From Cunninghamia lanceolata (lineage: Eukaryota; Streptophyta; Pinopsida; Cupressales; Cupressaceae): a stretch of 64,000 nucleotides of DNA. Position numbers and translations under genes: made by a program. The notes beneath the pieces are model-generated. The model was not told the origin of the DNA. It saw only the letters and a list, made by a program, of their open reading frames with translations, and searched no databases. Shown here piece by piece: positions 11,599-24,234 of this stretch. Each line of letters opens with the position of its first letter. Position 1 is the stretch's first letter. The stretch covers positions 7,032,501-7,096,500 of the forward strand of contig BSBN01001017.1 in the NCBI GenBank assembly GCA_027924645.1, written 5' to 3'.

Positions 11599-12547
11599 AC
11601 TAGAAACCAAACAAAATGATTAAAATAAAACCATTAAAGAAAACTAAATGAAATAAATTGATAACTTCCAAATATCTTTTGTGCAAATCATTATCTAACT
11701 TGAGACTTAATGTATTCAATAAGGTGCATGAATCTTCATTTTAGTTTAAGTGGGTGCACGTGATTAATGATCCTCATCTTGAAAATTAGTTGAACAAACT
11801 AGTGAATGATATTAGCCTACATAGTTGATGTCATTCCCTCATAGCCAACCGGATAGAGCCTTGTTGCCAGCAGGTGTCCATAGCCTCGACAAGGTTATCA
11901 TTACAATTCTCCTAAGTAGAGCTCCACTGCCAGCAAGTGTCTATAGCCCCGATAGAGTTACTTAGATGGCTTAATCTAGATTTTTAGTAAAATCCATTTT
12001 ATTATTTTATATTTTTTTGTATTTGATAGAGATTTCATAAGATATTACAGTTGTAACTTCATGATGCAAGGAATGATCACTTGCTAAAATTAAGCTGAGA
12101 ATTGTAATGGTAGCAAGGGTGACCTCTGATTTTTCACCTAATATCTACACCGGTATGTTCAACAAACCCAAGGATTTTAGGTGTGTCATTGAGAGAAACT
12201 TCCCTTGAATACTCAACCAACAGTTATTGAATACAAAATTTCACAAGTCAAACGACCTTCTACATTTATGAAAGTCACAACAAGTTATGCATAAATTTTA
12301 AATAATTAACTTGAATGTTATGAATTTTCTATTGTTTTCAGTGCTTGTCAGTCTACTCCTACATACTCTAAATCAAAACAAACATCCCTGCTAAGACAAC
12401 ACAATGCACAAACCAACAAACACAACAAAATGAAAACAAAAAGAACAAAACAGAAAAAACAACAAAACAAAACAACAAAAACAACAAAAACAACCCAAAA
12501 CTGTACATTATTTACATTATGATACACATGAACTAACTACCCTCACC
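11599..12547 (-). other. Element B 3' untranslated region
   Basis: No coding sequence was found. On the plus strand, 12360-12510 is a CAACAAAA-type simple repeat just after the integrase end. The bases next to the 3' LTR on the element strand (GTTTGGTTTCTAGT) are not a purine tract. Confidence 0.5.
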
Positions 12548-13690
12548 TCAAGTCTGAAAGTAATGTTTCAAATGTTGGCCATTAACTGGTAATGGCACAT
12601 CCTCCCTTGTCAAGGTCTTGAGCCTGAAAGTATTGTCTCCAATTATTTCTGTGACCTGTAATGGACCTAACCATAATTTGTCAAATTTTCCATGATTCCC
12701 TTTCTTTTCATGTGCTTTATCCCAGCAAAACACTAAGTCTGATATTCTAAACATTTTGACTCTTGCTCTTTTATCAAACCATCTTTTGACTACTACTTGA
12801 TGTTTGGCAAATTTCTCAATGGCTTGATCTCTTTTCTCATCTAATTGTAACATTTGTATTATTCTGGCCTCTCTATGATCACCAAAGCCTAAATATTCCT
12901 TAGCAAACTTCTAGACTGGTATTATTAGATTCACTAGAAGTATGGGACCAGTCCCATAAACCAAGTGATAAGGTTCATTGCCTAAGGCTGACTTAACCTT
13001 AGTCCTATCTACCCACAGTGCATATTTCAACGTGTTCCACTCTCTAGGATTCTTTTCAGTTAGCTTCTTGATTATATCCAATAAAATTTTGTTTGTAGAC
13101 TCATCTAACCCATTCCCCTGAGGATAATAATTTGAAGAAAACTTTAAAACTATCCCATATTCAAATGCCCATTTGGAAAATTTCAAAGAAGAAAATGCAG
13201 GGCCATTATCACATACCAATGAATAGGGAATTCCAAACCTGGTTATGATGTTTTCTTCAAGGAACTTGATAATTACCTCAGTAGTAGAGAACTTGCAACA
13301 TGTGGCTTCAGTCCACCTTGTATAGTAGTAAGTTACTATTAGTATAAACTTATGTCCTGTAGATGACAGAGGATTTATGACCCCAATAAAATCTAAGCCC
13401 CATTGTGCAAATGGTCTAGACTCAATAACTGGCTGTAATGGATTAGCCTGATTCCTTCCCTTGTCTGTTGTAGTTTGACAGGTGTGACAACTTTTAATGT
13501 GACTCTTTGTATCCTTAAACATTGTAGGCTAATAGTATCCTGCTCTCAATATCTTATGCATTGTAGCTAAATGGGAACCATGAGTAGTTCCATACTTATC
13601 ATGTAATTTTGACAACACCTTATCTACTTCAACTCTATTTAAACATCTTTAATATATTCCTTCATGGTTCTTCTTGAATATAAGACCTCT
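12548..13690 (-). pseudogene. Element B integrase
   Basis: Part of the pol protein that inserts the DNA copy into the genome. The zinc-binding end (CHTCQ) is near 13490. The catalytic triad is visible: Asp in WGLDFIG, Asp in VCDNGPAF, Glu in LDESTNK. The usual DYFTRW phrase reads YYYTRW here. The carboxy end (12853-12548) has a LWLGP module and ends LPVNGQHLKHYF, the normal finish of Tat-type pol. There is a stop between the two parts near 12910 and others upstream, so it is not functional. Confidence 0.88.
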
Positions 13691-14012
13691 TTGTACCATG
13701 TACTTCTGTGCTTTGATCTTTAAAGCTCTCCTATGAGAGGATTTCATCTTACTTGGATACTTCCTTGATATCAAAAAAGTGTTCAAATCATCATACCACC
13801 CTGATGCATCATTAGTATTCAACACATACTATTGTTTCACCAAATTGGGATCTGTGTTTGCTATGGTTTGTACTAATGCTTATCCCTTGACCAACTTCAT
13901 TGGGATAATTTCCATATCAAACTCTTGCAATGTTGTAATCCATTTGGCTCTTTTCTCTCCAGGCTCATTCTGCATCAGCAGCATCTTCACGGCTGCATCT
14001 GGTACTATGGCT

Positions 14013-15121
14013 CTAACTTGACTGCATAAGATATAATGTCAACTTTTTCACTGCTCTTACTAATGCAAACACATGTCTTTCTGTATCAAGATATTTCAGT
14101 TGTACATCCTTCAGAGGTGCACTCATAAAAGCTATGGGTTTTTCTTCATTGTCTTCTCCCTTTTGTGTCAAAGCAGTTGTAACTGAATGTGAAGATGCAA
14201 AAGAATAAATGTAAAATGGCTTTGTATAATCTAGACTTGTCAACACAGGAGCATCAGAAATGGCCTCCTTAATATCTTCAAATGCAGCTTTAGCTACTGG
14301 TGTCCATTCTATCTATGCATCCTTCTTTAGCATGGCGTTGAATGGTTGCACAATTTCTGCAAACCCTATAATAAACTTCCTAACAAAATTAATCTTACCA
14401 AAAAATGACTTTAGTTATTTCTTACTGTTCGGTAATTGCAATTTCTTTATTCCTTCTATTCTATTAGGATCAATAGATATCCCATTTTCAGAAATGACAT
14501 GTCCTAATAATTTTCCTTCAGTTACGCTAAATGAACATTTCTTTGGGTTAAGGGAAATCTCGTACCTTTCACATCTTTTAAGTACTTTTCTCAGATCTTC
14601 AGCATGAGTGGATGCATCTTTAGAGTAAGCAGTTAAATCATCCATATAAATAACAATGCACTTACCTAACAATCCATGGAATACAATGTCCATGGCTTGC
14701 TGAAAAGTGGCACCTACATTGATTAGACCAAAAGGCATTCTTCTATATGCATAATTTCCCCATTTACAAGTAAAAGTGGTCTTCAATCTATCCTCTTTAT
14801 CTATTAAGACCTGGTTATATCCTGAGAATCCATCTAAGAAAGACATCATTTTAGCCCCATTCACTGCTTGTAACACTTCATCTATTAGAGGCAGGGGATA
14901 ATTATCTTTTTCAGATGCCTTATTGAAATTTCTAAAATCTACACACAACCTAATGTCTCCACTTTTCTTTCTCACAGGTACTAAACTAGCTACCTAGGCT
15001 GAATGTTTGACTGGAAAAATTATTCTGGCAGACAACAATTTTTTCACTTCTTCAAAGATTAAAGGCTCTAAAATATTATTCACAGGCCTTTGTTTCTGCC
15101 TAAATGGTTTAACATCTGGTT
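14013..15121 (-). pseudogene. Element B reverse transcriptase and native RNase H
   Basis: RT copies the element RNA into DNA. The amino part (FRQKQRPV) is near 15090, with a Trp codon turned to a stop near 14997. The intact segment 14975-14415 carries LCVDFRN, FSGYNQV, MPFGL and the catalytic YMDD, then GHVISENG. The segment 14246-14013 is the ordinary RNase H. Where active family members have TDAS at the first catalytic Asp, this copy reads SFAS, so the domain looks catalytically dead. Element C has the same change, which suggests an old loss and not recent decay. Confidence 0.9.
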
Positions 15122-15505
15122 TCAAGGTATCACATGAGTTATGATGGATGCATCATATGTTTTTAGATCTTCATACGTCCATGCTATGACATGTTTGTAC
15201 TCTTTCAGAACATCCACAATTTCTTTTCTCAACTCTTCAGAGAAAGCCTTTCCAATAAGTACATTTTGTGGACTCTGCTTTGTTCCAAGGTTATATGGAT
15301 CACACTTACCTCCCTCAGTTTTGGGAAAATCCTTTTGTCTTACTACTCCATCAAAGTCAAAAATCTGTTCTAACTTGATCACTCCCTTAAGTAATAAATT
15401 GCTTTTCAGGCTGATTATGTCTTCTTCATCCCAAGACACATCATGCCTTTCTTGTTCATCAATAATTTGAGCTTCAAAGACCTCATTACAAGTTAGAAAA
15501 TCCAC
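15122..15505 (-). pseudogene. Element B linker before RT
   Basis: A 127-residue open stretch between the extra RNase H and RT. It ends in the motif for the segment preceding RT (LKEYKHVIAWTYEDL), which is typical of gypsy pol proteins. The acidic first half has no recognised domain. Confidence 0.7.
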
Positions 15506-15529
15506 AATTTGTTGATCCCCTCCAAATAC

Positions 15530-16020
15530 CTAAAAATGAGTAACATTATCTGGTATGCTAGGAACATTTACTAGTTCAACAACAAATCTTTTTAAACCTG
15601 ACAGTGTTAAGGGTTCTAAAGTGCTAGCAACAACTACTAATGCATCTGGTCTATGGTTCAATTCTCTAGGGATATGTTCTATGTTGAAAGCATCAAATGA
15701 ATCTATCAAATCCCACACCCTATGCCTATAACAAACCATCTTTTTGTAGTTGCATGCATACAATTTCCTTACTTGTCTGACCACTAACTTAGAATTTGAA
15801 AATACCCTGATCATTTTTACCTTTTTCTAGATAACCATAACAAGTCCATAAATCAAAGCTTCATATTCTGTAACGTTGTTAGTACAAGAAAAATGTAGCC
15901 TATATGTTGCTAAATATGACTTACCATGAGGATCTATAAGTTCTACACCTACACCTGCACCCTATTTTGATTTAGATCCATCACATTTCAGTGTCCAAAT
16001 ACCATCTTTATTCTTTTGAC
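15530..16020 (-). pseudogene. Element B extra RNase H (RVT_3-like), upstream of RT
   Basis: The minus-strand translation shows the hallmarks of the RVT_3/archaeal-type RNase H fold in order: CDGSKSK near 15975, TNNVTEYEALIYGL near 15870, SNSKLVVRQV near 15790 and HIPRELNHRPDAL near 15660. The first Asp and the Glu are kept. The third position reads SNSK where relatives have GDSK, which is a G-to-A change. Two stops interrupt it near 15950 and 15825. The domain lies between protease and RT. It probably supplies the RNase H activity lost by the native domain. Confidence 0.82.
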
Positions 16021-16377
16021 CCTTTACTTTGGTATGTTTTCCTTTTCTATCACATGTGAGGTGCTATCTTGTTCATTCATAGGCAATTCATTTTGACCTA
16101 CTTGTATATTTATACTTTCAGTTTGTAAATCAGAATGACAAATACTCTTGTCCTTTATTTCTTCTTTTAAATTTGGAATCAACACCTCTATGTTATTCTA
16201 AAAGTATTTCTCTGGTTGATTAGGATTAACCTTTCCTTCTTGTAGTCCTACTCCCTTTGTGCATTTTATGTATTGATATTCAATAATGTCTTTGCACATT
16301 CCACAATTTTCTTCAGAATGAGGTTTATCATGAACTCTACATATGTTTTTATACAATTTGCATTGAACTAGAATATT

Positions 16378-17745
16378 TTATTCCATGCACTTTTCCATTT
16401 CTTGTTTGAGGACCTGACCAAAACTGTTTATTGCATTACTTTCTTCATCAGAAGAATTTCCATCAGACTCAATGAACAATATTGTTTCCTTACTGACATG
16501 TTTTTCTCTAAAATTTAACATCAGGATTTCTTCAATTTGTACTCCCTTGTTAGTGATTCTATAAACACCAGGTTCAATAGAAGCATACAATATCTCATTA
16601 GTCCTATTGTATTCTATAATCATGTGTTTCATCCTGGGTTCTGCTTCTATCCTGATCTGATTCGGAACACCTCTCCAAGGTAACCACATATGTGAAAAAT
16701 CAGTGGCCATATATCCATTCAATGTTTTAGACCAGTCTCTACTCAACAACATCCCATAATTCATAGGTATATCTACTATCTGAATGTCAATAAAATGACT
16801 TACCCTAGGATCTGAGGCTAATTGCATTTGAATATGCATCAGTTCTCCTATCACATTAAACTCACTTTTATCCAATTGTGTAACAACCTTAGCAGATTTG
16901 GTAGGAGTCAGCCCTAAAGTTTTGCATATTCCTAAAGGCATTACATTAGCTGATGCACCAAAATCTACCATCCAATTATGTATGTTCTTTCCACACATTC
17001 TAATGGTTAACAAGAAAGGAGGATCATCCTTCTTATCTGCATACATTACCACATTAGTGTTGGAAGGTTGCTCAATTTTCTTACCCTTTTCTTTGGGTTG
17101 TGAATCTCTAGTAGGAACACTCACATCAACAAAAACCTCACCTATCCCAAATGTATCCAAGGATTTTATGAAAGCATTTCTGACCCCTGGACTTTTCAAT
17201 AATTCACACAAAGGTATACTGACCTTAATTTTTTTTATCTCTTCAGATAAATAACTCACCAACCTCATTGTTTCTACTGTCTCTATATTACTTGTTTGGA
17301 CCTTTTGTACTATTGTTCCATTATTTGCATGATGATTAGCCTTCAGTATAGCAGGATTATTACTAGCATTCTGATATGGGGGAGTATTGAAATTGTTAGG
17401 AGTGGAAGTAGTGAAAGGACCTCCTGGCCTAGTGTTATTTCTCAAATTGTAGGTGTGGTTTTTGATTGACTGTTGAAAAGCCTGTACCTCTTCTGTTTCA
17501 TATAACACATCATTTTTAGTTTCAAAGGGAAATTGAAATGCATTTAGTACAAAGGCTGATTCAGGATACAGGTTCTCACAAAAATAAGGTTCATCCTCTA
17601 ACAATTGATCCTCTTCTTCTCTAGTTGCAAAGGTAAAAGTCTCTAAGACTAAAGTAGTCTCATATCCTGAGGGCACTACTTCATTACCTTTGGGAATGAG
17701 AAACTCAGAAGTGGGAGCCTGTACATCTACATTGAAAATACTCAC
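16378..17745 (-). pseudogene. Element B aspartic protease region
   Basis: A 455-residue open stretch. The amino half is linker. The retropepsin core starts near 17020 with WMVDFGASANVMPLGI, where functional copies have DSGA; Ser is replaced by Phe. The flap and second half (YGMLLSRDW) are present near 16750. The frame is shared with the upstream gag and NQ-rich parts, so gag and protease were one reading frame. It cleaves the polyprotein in active relatives, but the DFGA change alone would kill this copy. Confidence 0.85.
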
Positions 17746-17757
17746 TGCTAAATTTAA

Positions 17758-18504
17758 CTAAGGACAATCTAGTTCAGCATGGGTACTGGTATTATGAAAT
17801 CTGTACCAATTCTTCAATGCTGTATTAGCCATTTGAATTCTAGCTATTTGTTTTGTATCCTGATTATCTAAGTTCTCAAATGGAGAAGCTAGAGTGCCAT
17901 TATTTGGCCCTGTGTTCCATGTCTTAGGTGGCATTGGCTGATTTTGATTCCTATTGTTGTTACCCCAGGCTCTATTATCTACCACAGGTCCTCTATTTTG
18001 CATTGGTTGTCCTGGATTATGATTTTGATTCTGATTATAATTTTGGTTTTGATTTGAACTTTGACCCTGGTTATAATTTTGATTATGATTCTGGTTATGG
18101 TTTGTGTTGTAGTTCTGACTATAGCTTTGGTTATGGTTTTGACTGTATCCTTGGTTGTTTCTACCATAGAGATTTTCATTTCTCAATTGTGTCATTTTAG
18201 TAGTCAATCTTCTCAAGTGTGCAATGATTTCTTTGATTTCTTCTCTTTCCTCTTGTGCCTTTGCCACAAATGTATCCCGAGGAGGTTGGAAGAAAGATTG
18301 ACCATTACTCTGATTATTATTGGTAGTGTTACTAGTATAAGGGGCTATGGCCTGGATTGGGGTAGGATTATACACAGGTGTGTATGTAGGAACCGGATTC
18401 AATAATGGAGTGTTATGTGTAGGGACTCCATTCCAAGGTTGTGTTTGAATTTGTATCCCAAGATTTCCTCCATTAAGAAATGGGTTATAAGTTGTTTGTC
18501 TCAT
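17758..18504 (-). pseudogene. Element B Asn/Gln-rich gag tail with degenerate knuckle
   Basis: In frame with the gag domain upstream and the protease downstream, separated only by stops. About 60 residues (18170-17980) are reiterated NQN/NYNQ units. The carboxy end (WYRFHNTSTHAELDC) fits the plant gypsy knuckle C-x2-H-x4-H-x4-C, but the first Cys is Tyr here. Confidence 0.72.
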
Positions 18505-18507
18505 CTC

Positions 18508-19110
18508 CTAGTTTACTGAGGCTACCTCCTTATAAGCCTTGGATATTGTATCTATGTCAACTTTTCTTTTGACAAACATATCAGTTAGTGGATCTAAGGC
18601 AACATAATACATGGCTAACAATGTATCTGCATTTACTATGTAAGGAGATACCAATCTAGAATAGGCCTTTTGAAACTTGTCATTAAAATTGTCAATCAGC
18701 TCTCCTTCACCTCTCTTTATTGTAGCCAATTTATGATATAAGGTGGAAGGATCTATTGGTCCTCTAAATCTAGACAAAAATGTTTCTTCCATAAGTACCC
18801 AAGAAGAAATATAACCATTGGGCAAGTTAACATACCAGTTAGAAACCTGCTCATTGAAGGTGTAAGGAAACAATCTACACACAACATCCTCATGTTCTAA
18901 CCTAGCTCTAAAGCACGCCTCCTTAAATATCCTAATGTGATCTTCTGGATCTTGATGCAATTAGTATTTTTGAAATATATTTTATGGATTCTTTGGCATC
19001 TCATGATAATTAGGGAATGTTATGGGAGAATTAACATTAAAGTAAGTCATTGCAGGTACTTGTGCTTGACCTAAACCTTGGGGAATACCTGGATTTCTTG
19101 GTGGATTTGT
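18508..19110 (-). pseudogene. Element B gag domain
   Basis: The Retrotrans_gag-type capsid region is clear at 18960-18508: DHIRIFKEAC, then VCRLFPYTF, WYVNLP, and a long helical part. The frame extends upstream to about 19110 with two stops near 18990 and 18962. It forms the virus-like core in active elements. Confidence 0.85.
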
Positions 19111-19389
19111 ATTTTTGAGAGGACTAGGACCTCTTGACCCGAACCAAGATTAAAGATCTAAATGAAGAACTGTCAAGACTCACAATGTTATGGATACTAA
19201 AAGGTGATCCAGGAGGTGTTCCAGATGAACCTCCTGTGTGTGATATTCTAGGATTCTAAATCAAAGGACTCTTACTTTGCCTTTTATCAGGTAATTGTAC
19301 ACATATATCTTCTGAACTGGATCTAGACCTCGTCACTCTACCACAGTTATGAGCCAGCTTTACTTAGAACAAACCCTAACTCCAATCAG

Positions 19390-19407
19390 GCCCTCCTTCT
19401 AGTGCCA
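19390..19407 (-). promoter_or_regulatory. Element B primer-binding site
   Basis: On the minus strand TGGCACTAGAAGGAGGGC follows the LTR end by five bases. The position and TGG start fit a tRNA primer site. I do not know which tRNA it matches. Confidence 0.65.
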
Positions 19408-19412
19408 AAAAC

Positions 19413-22219
19413 TGTTGATGATTGTTTTTACACATTCATAACAAAAGTTAAAATTCACAAAATGAACCTAACTATCTTGAAAGATATGAAGAAACCAATT
19501 AAGATTACTTAATCCCAAGTTTCTATATGGTCAGGTCTTGACCTTGTGGACAATTCAGTAGGTTAATGTGAAGATGTAATATGCAAGGGGCCTTACTTGA
19601 TTTAAGGTGTTTTATGACTCACTGGACTCGAATTATGCAAAAATTATCACAAATATCAACATTTTTCTTCATTCCTTTGCATAAATTTGTTGCTGTATCA
19701 GAAAGCTTTATATGATTTATATTAACACAAGCCTTTCTTTTCAAATATTATGATAACTATCAAATATCAACTCAGTTGTTCATGTTTCCTTCAAATATTA
19801 GACAATCTCCTTTAAATCTTTGCGTTTAAGCTAAGTATTTCAAATGTTTGGGAAAAGTTAGAGAAATCTAAATTAAACTTCATTCTACTATAGGATCTAG
19901 ATGCTCTATTATTCACATTGTAAGCAGTACAACAAACTTGATTGAATCCATAGACTAAACCTTTAAATGTAAGCCCTGAGTATTTTCACGAACATACATT
20001 CAAGATTGCAAGCTTTAAGAGATATTATTTCAAATACAAAGAAGAGCCAGAAGACACTCTGAATATAGACGCAGAATTCTAGATTCATTTATATTCAAAA
20101 TAAATAGTCATATATGATTTACAATGTATGAATGACTCTTAGCTTCATTAATCAACTTCACAAAAAACTTACAACACTATAGATACAGTAAGGAAGCTAG
20201 ATGTTCCACGCATTCCTTATTGTAGACACAGGCGACCTCCTTCTATTCTAAACTAAATGTTCTTCTATTCAAAATGCCAAGACAAATTACAACTTCCAGC
20301 TCTGTCCTATGAATCCCTGTGTCCGTCCCTCTGTAAGTATTACTAAGTAAAGGGGCTCAATATATAGATTTGCTTATCCCCAGTACGGCCCAAAAACCCT
20401 AGTCAATAAACGGTCCACACTTCAAGTGCAGCATCAATCGGTGGAAAACAAATCCCACCAAAAAAATCTCTGAGAAGCATACCCATACTAAGCATAAGGA
20501 TGCCCTTTGGAAACCCTAATAGCCTCAAAATATCTTCTATTGCTCTACCCTTTTAATAATGTTTCCTTCCATAAGCATATTTCTTCTCATGGAAATCCTT
20601 TACTCCTCTTACTTCTTTTGTGCTCCACCGCCACTTTGTGATGTCATCACCATTAAAGCTCCACCTTTACATCTACCTGCAAACCTACCAATAGACATAA
20701 AAAATGGATTATAAAAAATTCACGTCGCTTTCGCCAATTTATACCTCTTCAAAATGTTAGATTGGCATTAATTACCGTAATTAATGCACCACAAGTTCGA
20801 CCTTCTACTGCAATGTTTGCATTTTCAGACTTTTCTTACCATTAGTTTATTTCTGTAGACATCCCTTTTCTCTTGTATGTTTTGTTTGCATGTCTTCTTT
20901 GCATCTTTAAACATACAAGCGCCTAATGCAAGAAATCAAACTAAAGATCCCTCCTTTTTCTTCTTTTTCATACATTCTTTCATTTTGTATATCGTTCAGG
21001 TATATTTTCTTGTATGAGCGCATATACAAATGACCCTATGCAAGCCCTCTCATACCTTTTTCTCCCACGATGCCTTTATTTCTTTGTATGTCAGATATGT
21101 ACATCATAAACATACAAGCATTCAAATATACAAAGAGTTTTCAGTATTTAATTTCTTTTCGCATCTGATTTGTATCTTTTATTTGCATTCATCGCTTTGC
21201 ATATCGCCTTGTATCTCGAAGATATACATTGTAATTATGCAAGTTCGATATGCAAACGATGGGGTCCACTTTACCTGTCACTTGTATTTCCGTGATGCAT
21301 ATAACACTTGTATCAAACCCTTAGATACAAGTTAGGATACATACAAACTCTCTTGTATGTCTTTTTAGACTTCAACTTTTATAAACCACCATTTACTTAC
21401 CTTTCAGCTCCGCGGCATGAATATAGTGCAATGCATCTTTCGAAAGACTTTAAGGTATGATGCATCCTTTATATCACATTTTAACCCTTTTTGAGTTCCA
21501 CACTGTATGCATATTAAAATGTATGTCTCCGAAACATACATACAAAGCGTGAAACATACAACCATAAAAACTCATTTCATAAACCCTTCAGTTCTGCAGC
21601 ATGCATATATCATTGTATATCTTCTTTGTATGTTTTCCTTTTCAAACATACAAACTTAAAAACATACATCCAACAGACTCAACTGATTATGCATTTAAAC
21701 TTTGAACCTTTTTGGGCTCAACTTGTATGTAAGAATAAAATGTTATCGCAATGCATACAAGTAAAATGACTTAAAAAAACCCAACAACTCCTTTTGTGAC
21801 TTATACAACGACCTGATATACAAAGAACTTTGTATACAAGCAACCTGATATACAAACGACCTTGTATATGAGCAACCCGATATACAAAGAACTTTGTATA
21901 TACAAATAGCCTTGTATATGCAACATACAAACCTTGTTATTGCACATTTTACCAAAAACATACATATCTTGCAAAATACTAGGAATTTGAACATGGTTCA
22001 AAAAGCAACCCCCACTCATTTTTGAGAAGGAATTCACCCATATTCTGCTTTGGTACTTAATGTTATTTTTCCTTTATTTTCAACAAGGTTTGTAACTTTC
22101 ACTCTCTTTTTCCCTTTTACCACCAAACAGACCCACACACAAAAGCAAAAGCCACAGCCACAGCAAGGGTCCTCATTTTGCTAAGGAGTAAAATGGGGCA
22201 TGTTGTGAGCATCACAACA
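19413..22219 (-). repeat. Element B 5' LTR
   Basis: Pairs with 8787-11598. Plus-strand ends are TGTTGATG and ATCACAACA. The minus-strand 3' end abuts the primer-binding site. Confidence 0.93.
21805..21920. repeat. Palindromic tandem repeat in the 5' LTR
   Basis: The counterpart of 11180-11310, with the same three units. Confidence 0.75.
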
Positions 22220-22224
22220 AGGTC
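22220..22224. repeat. Target-site duplication of element B, right
   Basis: AGGTC, identical to 8782-8786. Confidence 0.9.
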
Positions 22225-23322
22225 GACTTAAAAGTAGACAGTGACCAAGGTAGGCGACCACGAAGGATATATTGGTGACCGAGGCATAGTCATATAGTAT
22301 GGTTGATAGGCAGCTATTGTCGATGGTAAGGAGTCGAAGGTTGAAGGAGTAATATATGTAGGAGGTGACGATGTATGAAGGTTGTGTGATTGACAGTTTT
22401 AGATAGTAATTAGGTAGCGTTCACATGATAAAAGACAAGGACAAGGCCAAAAAGTAGTGGATTTAATAGTGTTGATAGTGATGAATGAGTTTTTGGGTTT
22501 GGCACCAGTGGATTTCATGGTGACGAAAACTGCGACCAAGGTTTTGTGAGAGGGTTTCGCACATAGGTTGATGTGACAGGAGGGATACCGTCGGCAATGA
22601 TAAGAATAAGCAATGTAGATGGTTTAAAAAAAAGGTGATGGGAAGAAGTAATAGCGACCGAAGGGTTTTTATAACGCTGACCCTAGAGTTGAGACTGCAA
22701 TTTTTTCCATCTACTTTTATCACTGACTTTTTTCCTTTTTATCATTGACTGTTAGAGATTTGGAGAGTGCATCGGGGGGGACTGTATGCTAAGTCGATGG
22801 AGGACTTATCATATGCTTGGATGAGACTGTATGCTAAGTCGATGGTGATGGGGTATGCTTAGAGGGTCGACAGGATATGCTAAGTCAGATTTAAAAATCG
22901 ACAGAGAATTTTTAACAAAGCAAATGATAGGTCTGTGAATTAGGGTCTTCTAAAAGCCAGAACAACACTGCAAACAAAAAGAAAAACCCTGATAGAAACC
23001 TGCAACATCATCCAATATATTAACTACAGAATCCCACACTCACATAGATCCCAAATGGTAGTCCGTACTATACAGATTTGTACAGATACATACAATATGG
23101 CTGCCAAACTATTTTTTTTTGAATTTTTACAAAAACATTTCTTGTGACGAACTACATGCAAATTTATAGTCAATTTTTATGGAAATGACCTCCTGAGGAT
23201 GATGGAAATGTTAGTTTTTGTGTTGGAGATCACCTGTAGCAGATTCTTGCAAAAACTCACAAATGAGGGTTAGAAGCAATGCAATTTTTTAAAGCAAAAA
23301 CCTGCAAAAAAACTAATGATTT
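22225..23322 (-). other. Element A leader, outer part
   Basis: No gene is supported. Short repeats of TATGCTAAGTCGATGG occur at about 22786 and 22830, with weaker copies to 22890. GTCGA and GACC motifs are frequent between 22220 and 22900, which is unusual for this AT-rich window. Confidence 0.45.
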
Positions 23323-23342
23323 GGGTCCTACCGGGCGTGCCA
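23323..23342 (-). promoter_or_regulatory. Element A primer-binding site
   Basis: On the minus strand TGGCACGCCCGGTAGGACCC lies five bases inside the LTR end. It begins with TGG as primer sites do. The tRNA is not identified. Confidence 0.65.
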
Positions 23343-23347
23343 TTTTG

Positions 23348-24187
23348 TGTTGGGTAGAAATTGATGAAGATTAAAATGAAATGTAAAACCAAGATCCAAC
23401 CCAAACCCAAGAAATCAAAACCCCAAAAGATCTAAAATAAAAGCATGCAAAACATAACAATTTCACCTAGGGTTTGGAGATTCCTTGTTTGAAATGTAGG
23501 TTGCTCATGATCTACAACATAATGATTGAATTGAGATTTGATAGATGAAAGATGATTGATGGAAGAAGATAAGTAGGTGATGGATGAGGCAAAATTTTGG
23601 CAGAGTGACGGTGCTTCAAAGTTCATCCATGCCAAATGGCTTGGAAATGGATCAATTTATAGGTGAAGATGAGAGAATGGAGGGATAAACATTCCAATTT
23701 GTGAGTGATGGTGAAATTGGAAAGTTACTATGCAACTTGGGAGAGAAGAATGGAAGGTGGGTGAGTCCACTCAAGAGATAACTAGAAAGTGAGAGAAATG
23801 AGTTGAGTGATGAGTGGAGAGGAAATTGGAAGGTAAAATAGTGATAAGAGAGATTAGTTAAGATAGAAATTAGAAGGTGGGCAAAATCATAATTAAATAA
23901 TTAAATAATTTAATTTATGATGCATGTGAGGATTAAATGATAAATTAAATAAAATAAAATATTTATTTTATTTTATTTAAGACGAAAGTGGACTAGATAA
24001 ATAAATAAAATTTATGTATTTAATGATAGTAAAAGGGAGGGATTAAATTAAATAAATGTCATATTTATTTAATTTAATAGAGGAAAATGCTAGGTTAGGT
24101 GATAGTATGGGGTACCTACGGCAAAGATGCTACAAGATGCCTAATTGAAGTAACGTTGCGACAAGTGGACATTTTTGGGTGTCTACA
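23348..24187 (-). repeat. Element A 5' LTR
   Basis: 840 bp with plus-strand ends TGTTGGG and GTCTACA, next to a primer site on its left. It shares a long similar block with the LTR at 51705-52591 (for example AAAAGCATG, TCACCTAG and ATTCCTTGTTT in the same order). It abuts copia sequence at 24188, so it probably inserted there. Confidence 0.75.
23880..24080. repeat. AT-rich palindromic block
   Basis: Runs of AAATAAATAAAATTTATTTA type that can fold on themselves, separated by purine spacers. Similar blocks lie at 27060-27430 (opposite strand) and 52335-52485. Confidence 0.6.
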
Positions 24188-24234
24188 ACTAGAATCAATA
24201 ATGAATAACCAAACCTATTAGGTTACTTCCTTTT

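Larger units (their letters stand above)
8787..22219 (-). mobile_element. Element B: Tat-type Ty3/gypsy, nearly full length
   Basis: A 13.4-kb minus-strand element with paired LTRs of 2812 and 2807 bp, a perfect 5-bp duplication AGGTC and a primer-binding site. Coding order is gag, protease, extra RNase H, RT, RNase H and integrase. The LTR ends are TGTTG..CAACA, but the left LTR starts TATTG. The coding part is broken by many stops. The two LTRs differ by a few substitutions per 60 bases, mostly transitions, so the insertion is not recent. It sits inside the leader of element A. Confidence 0.93.
1..24187 (-). mobile_element. Element A: Ty3/gypsy, G-patch type, multiply interrupted
   Basis: This is a minus-strand element reconstructed from four pieces. 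Its 5' LTR and primer-binding site lie at 23323-24187. The leader is at 22225-23322 and 7194-8781. A gag-like frame lies at 7193-6207 and a G-patch coding region at 3495-1659. Element B (8787-22219) splits the leader, and a plus-strand chromovirus fragment (about 3495-6120) splits the coding part. Reverse transcriptase, integrase and the 3' LTR would lie off the left edge. The outer pieces agree in strand and in the expected order of domains, which is the basis for joining them. That they are one element is an inference. Confidence 0.6.

Noticed and set aside
12360..12510. CAACAAAA array considered as a CRISPR-like or satellite repeat
   Set aside because: Simple low-complexity sequence without fixed unit or spacers, and CRISPR is not expected in a plant nuclear sequence.
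17928..18405. Plus-strand ORFs opposite the Asn/Gln-rich gag tail
   Set aside because: Shadow frames of a biased sequence. The minus-strand frame is in register with gag and protease.
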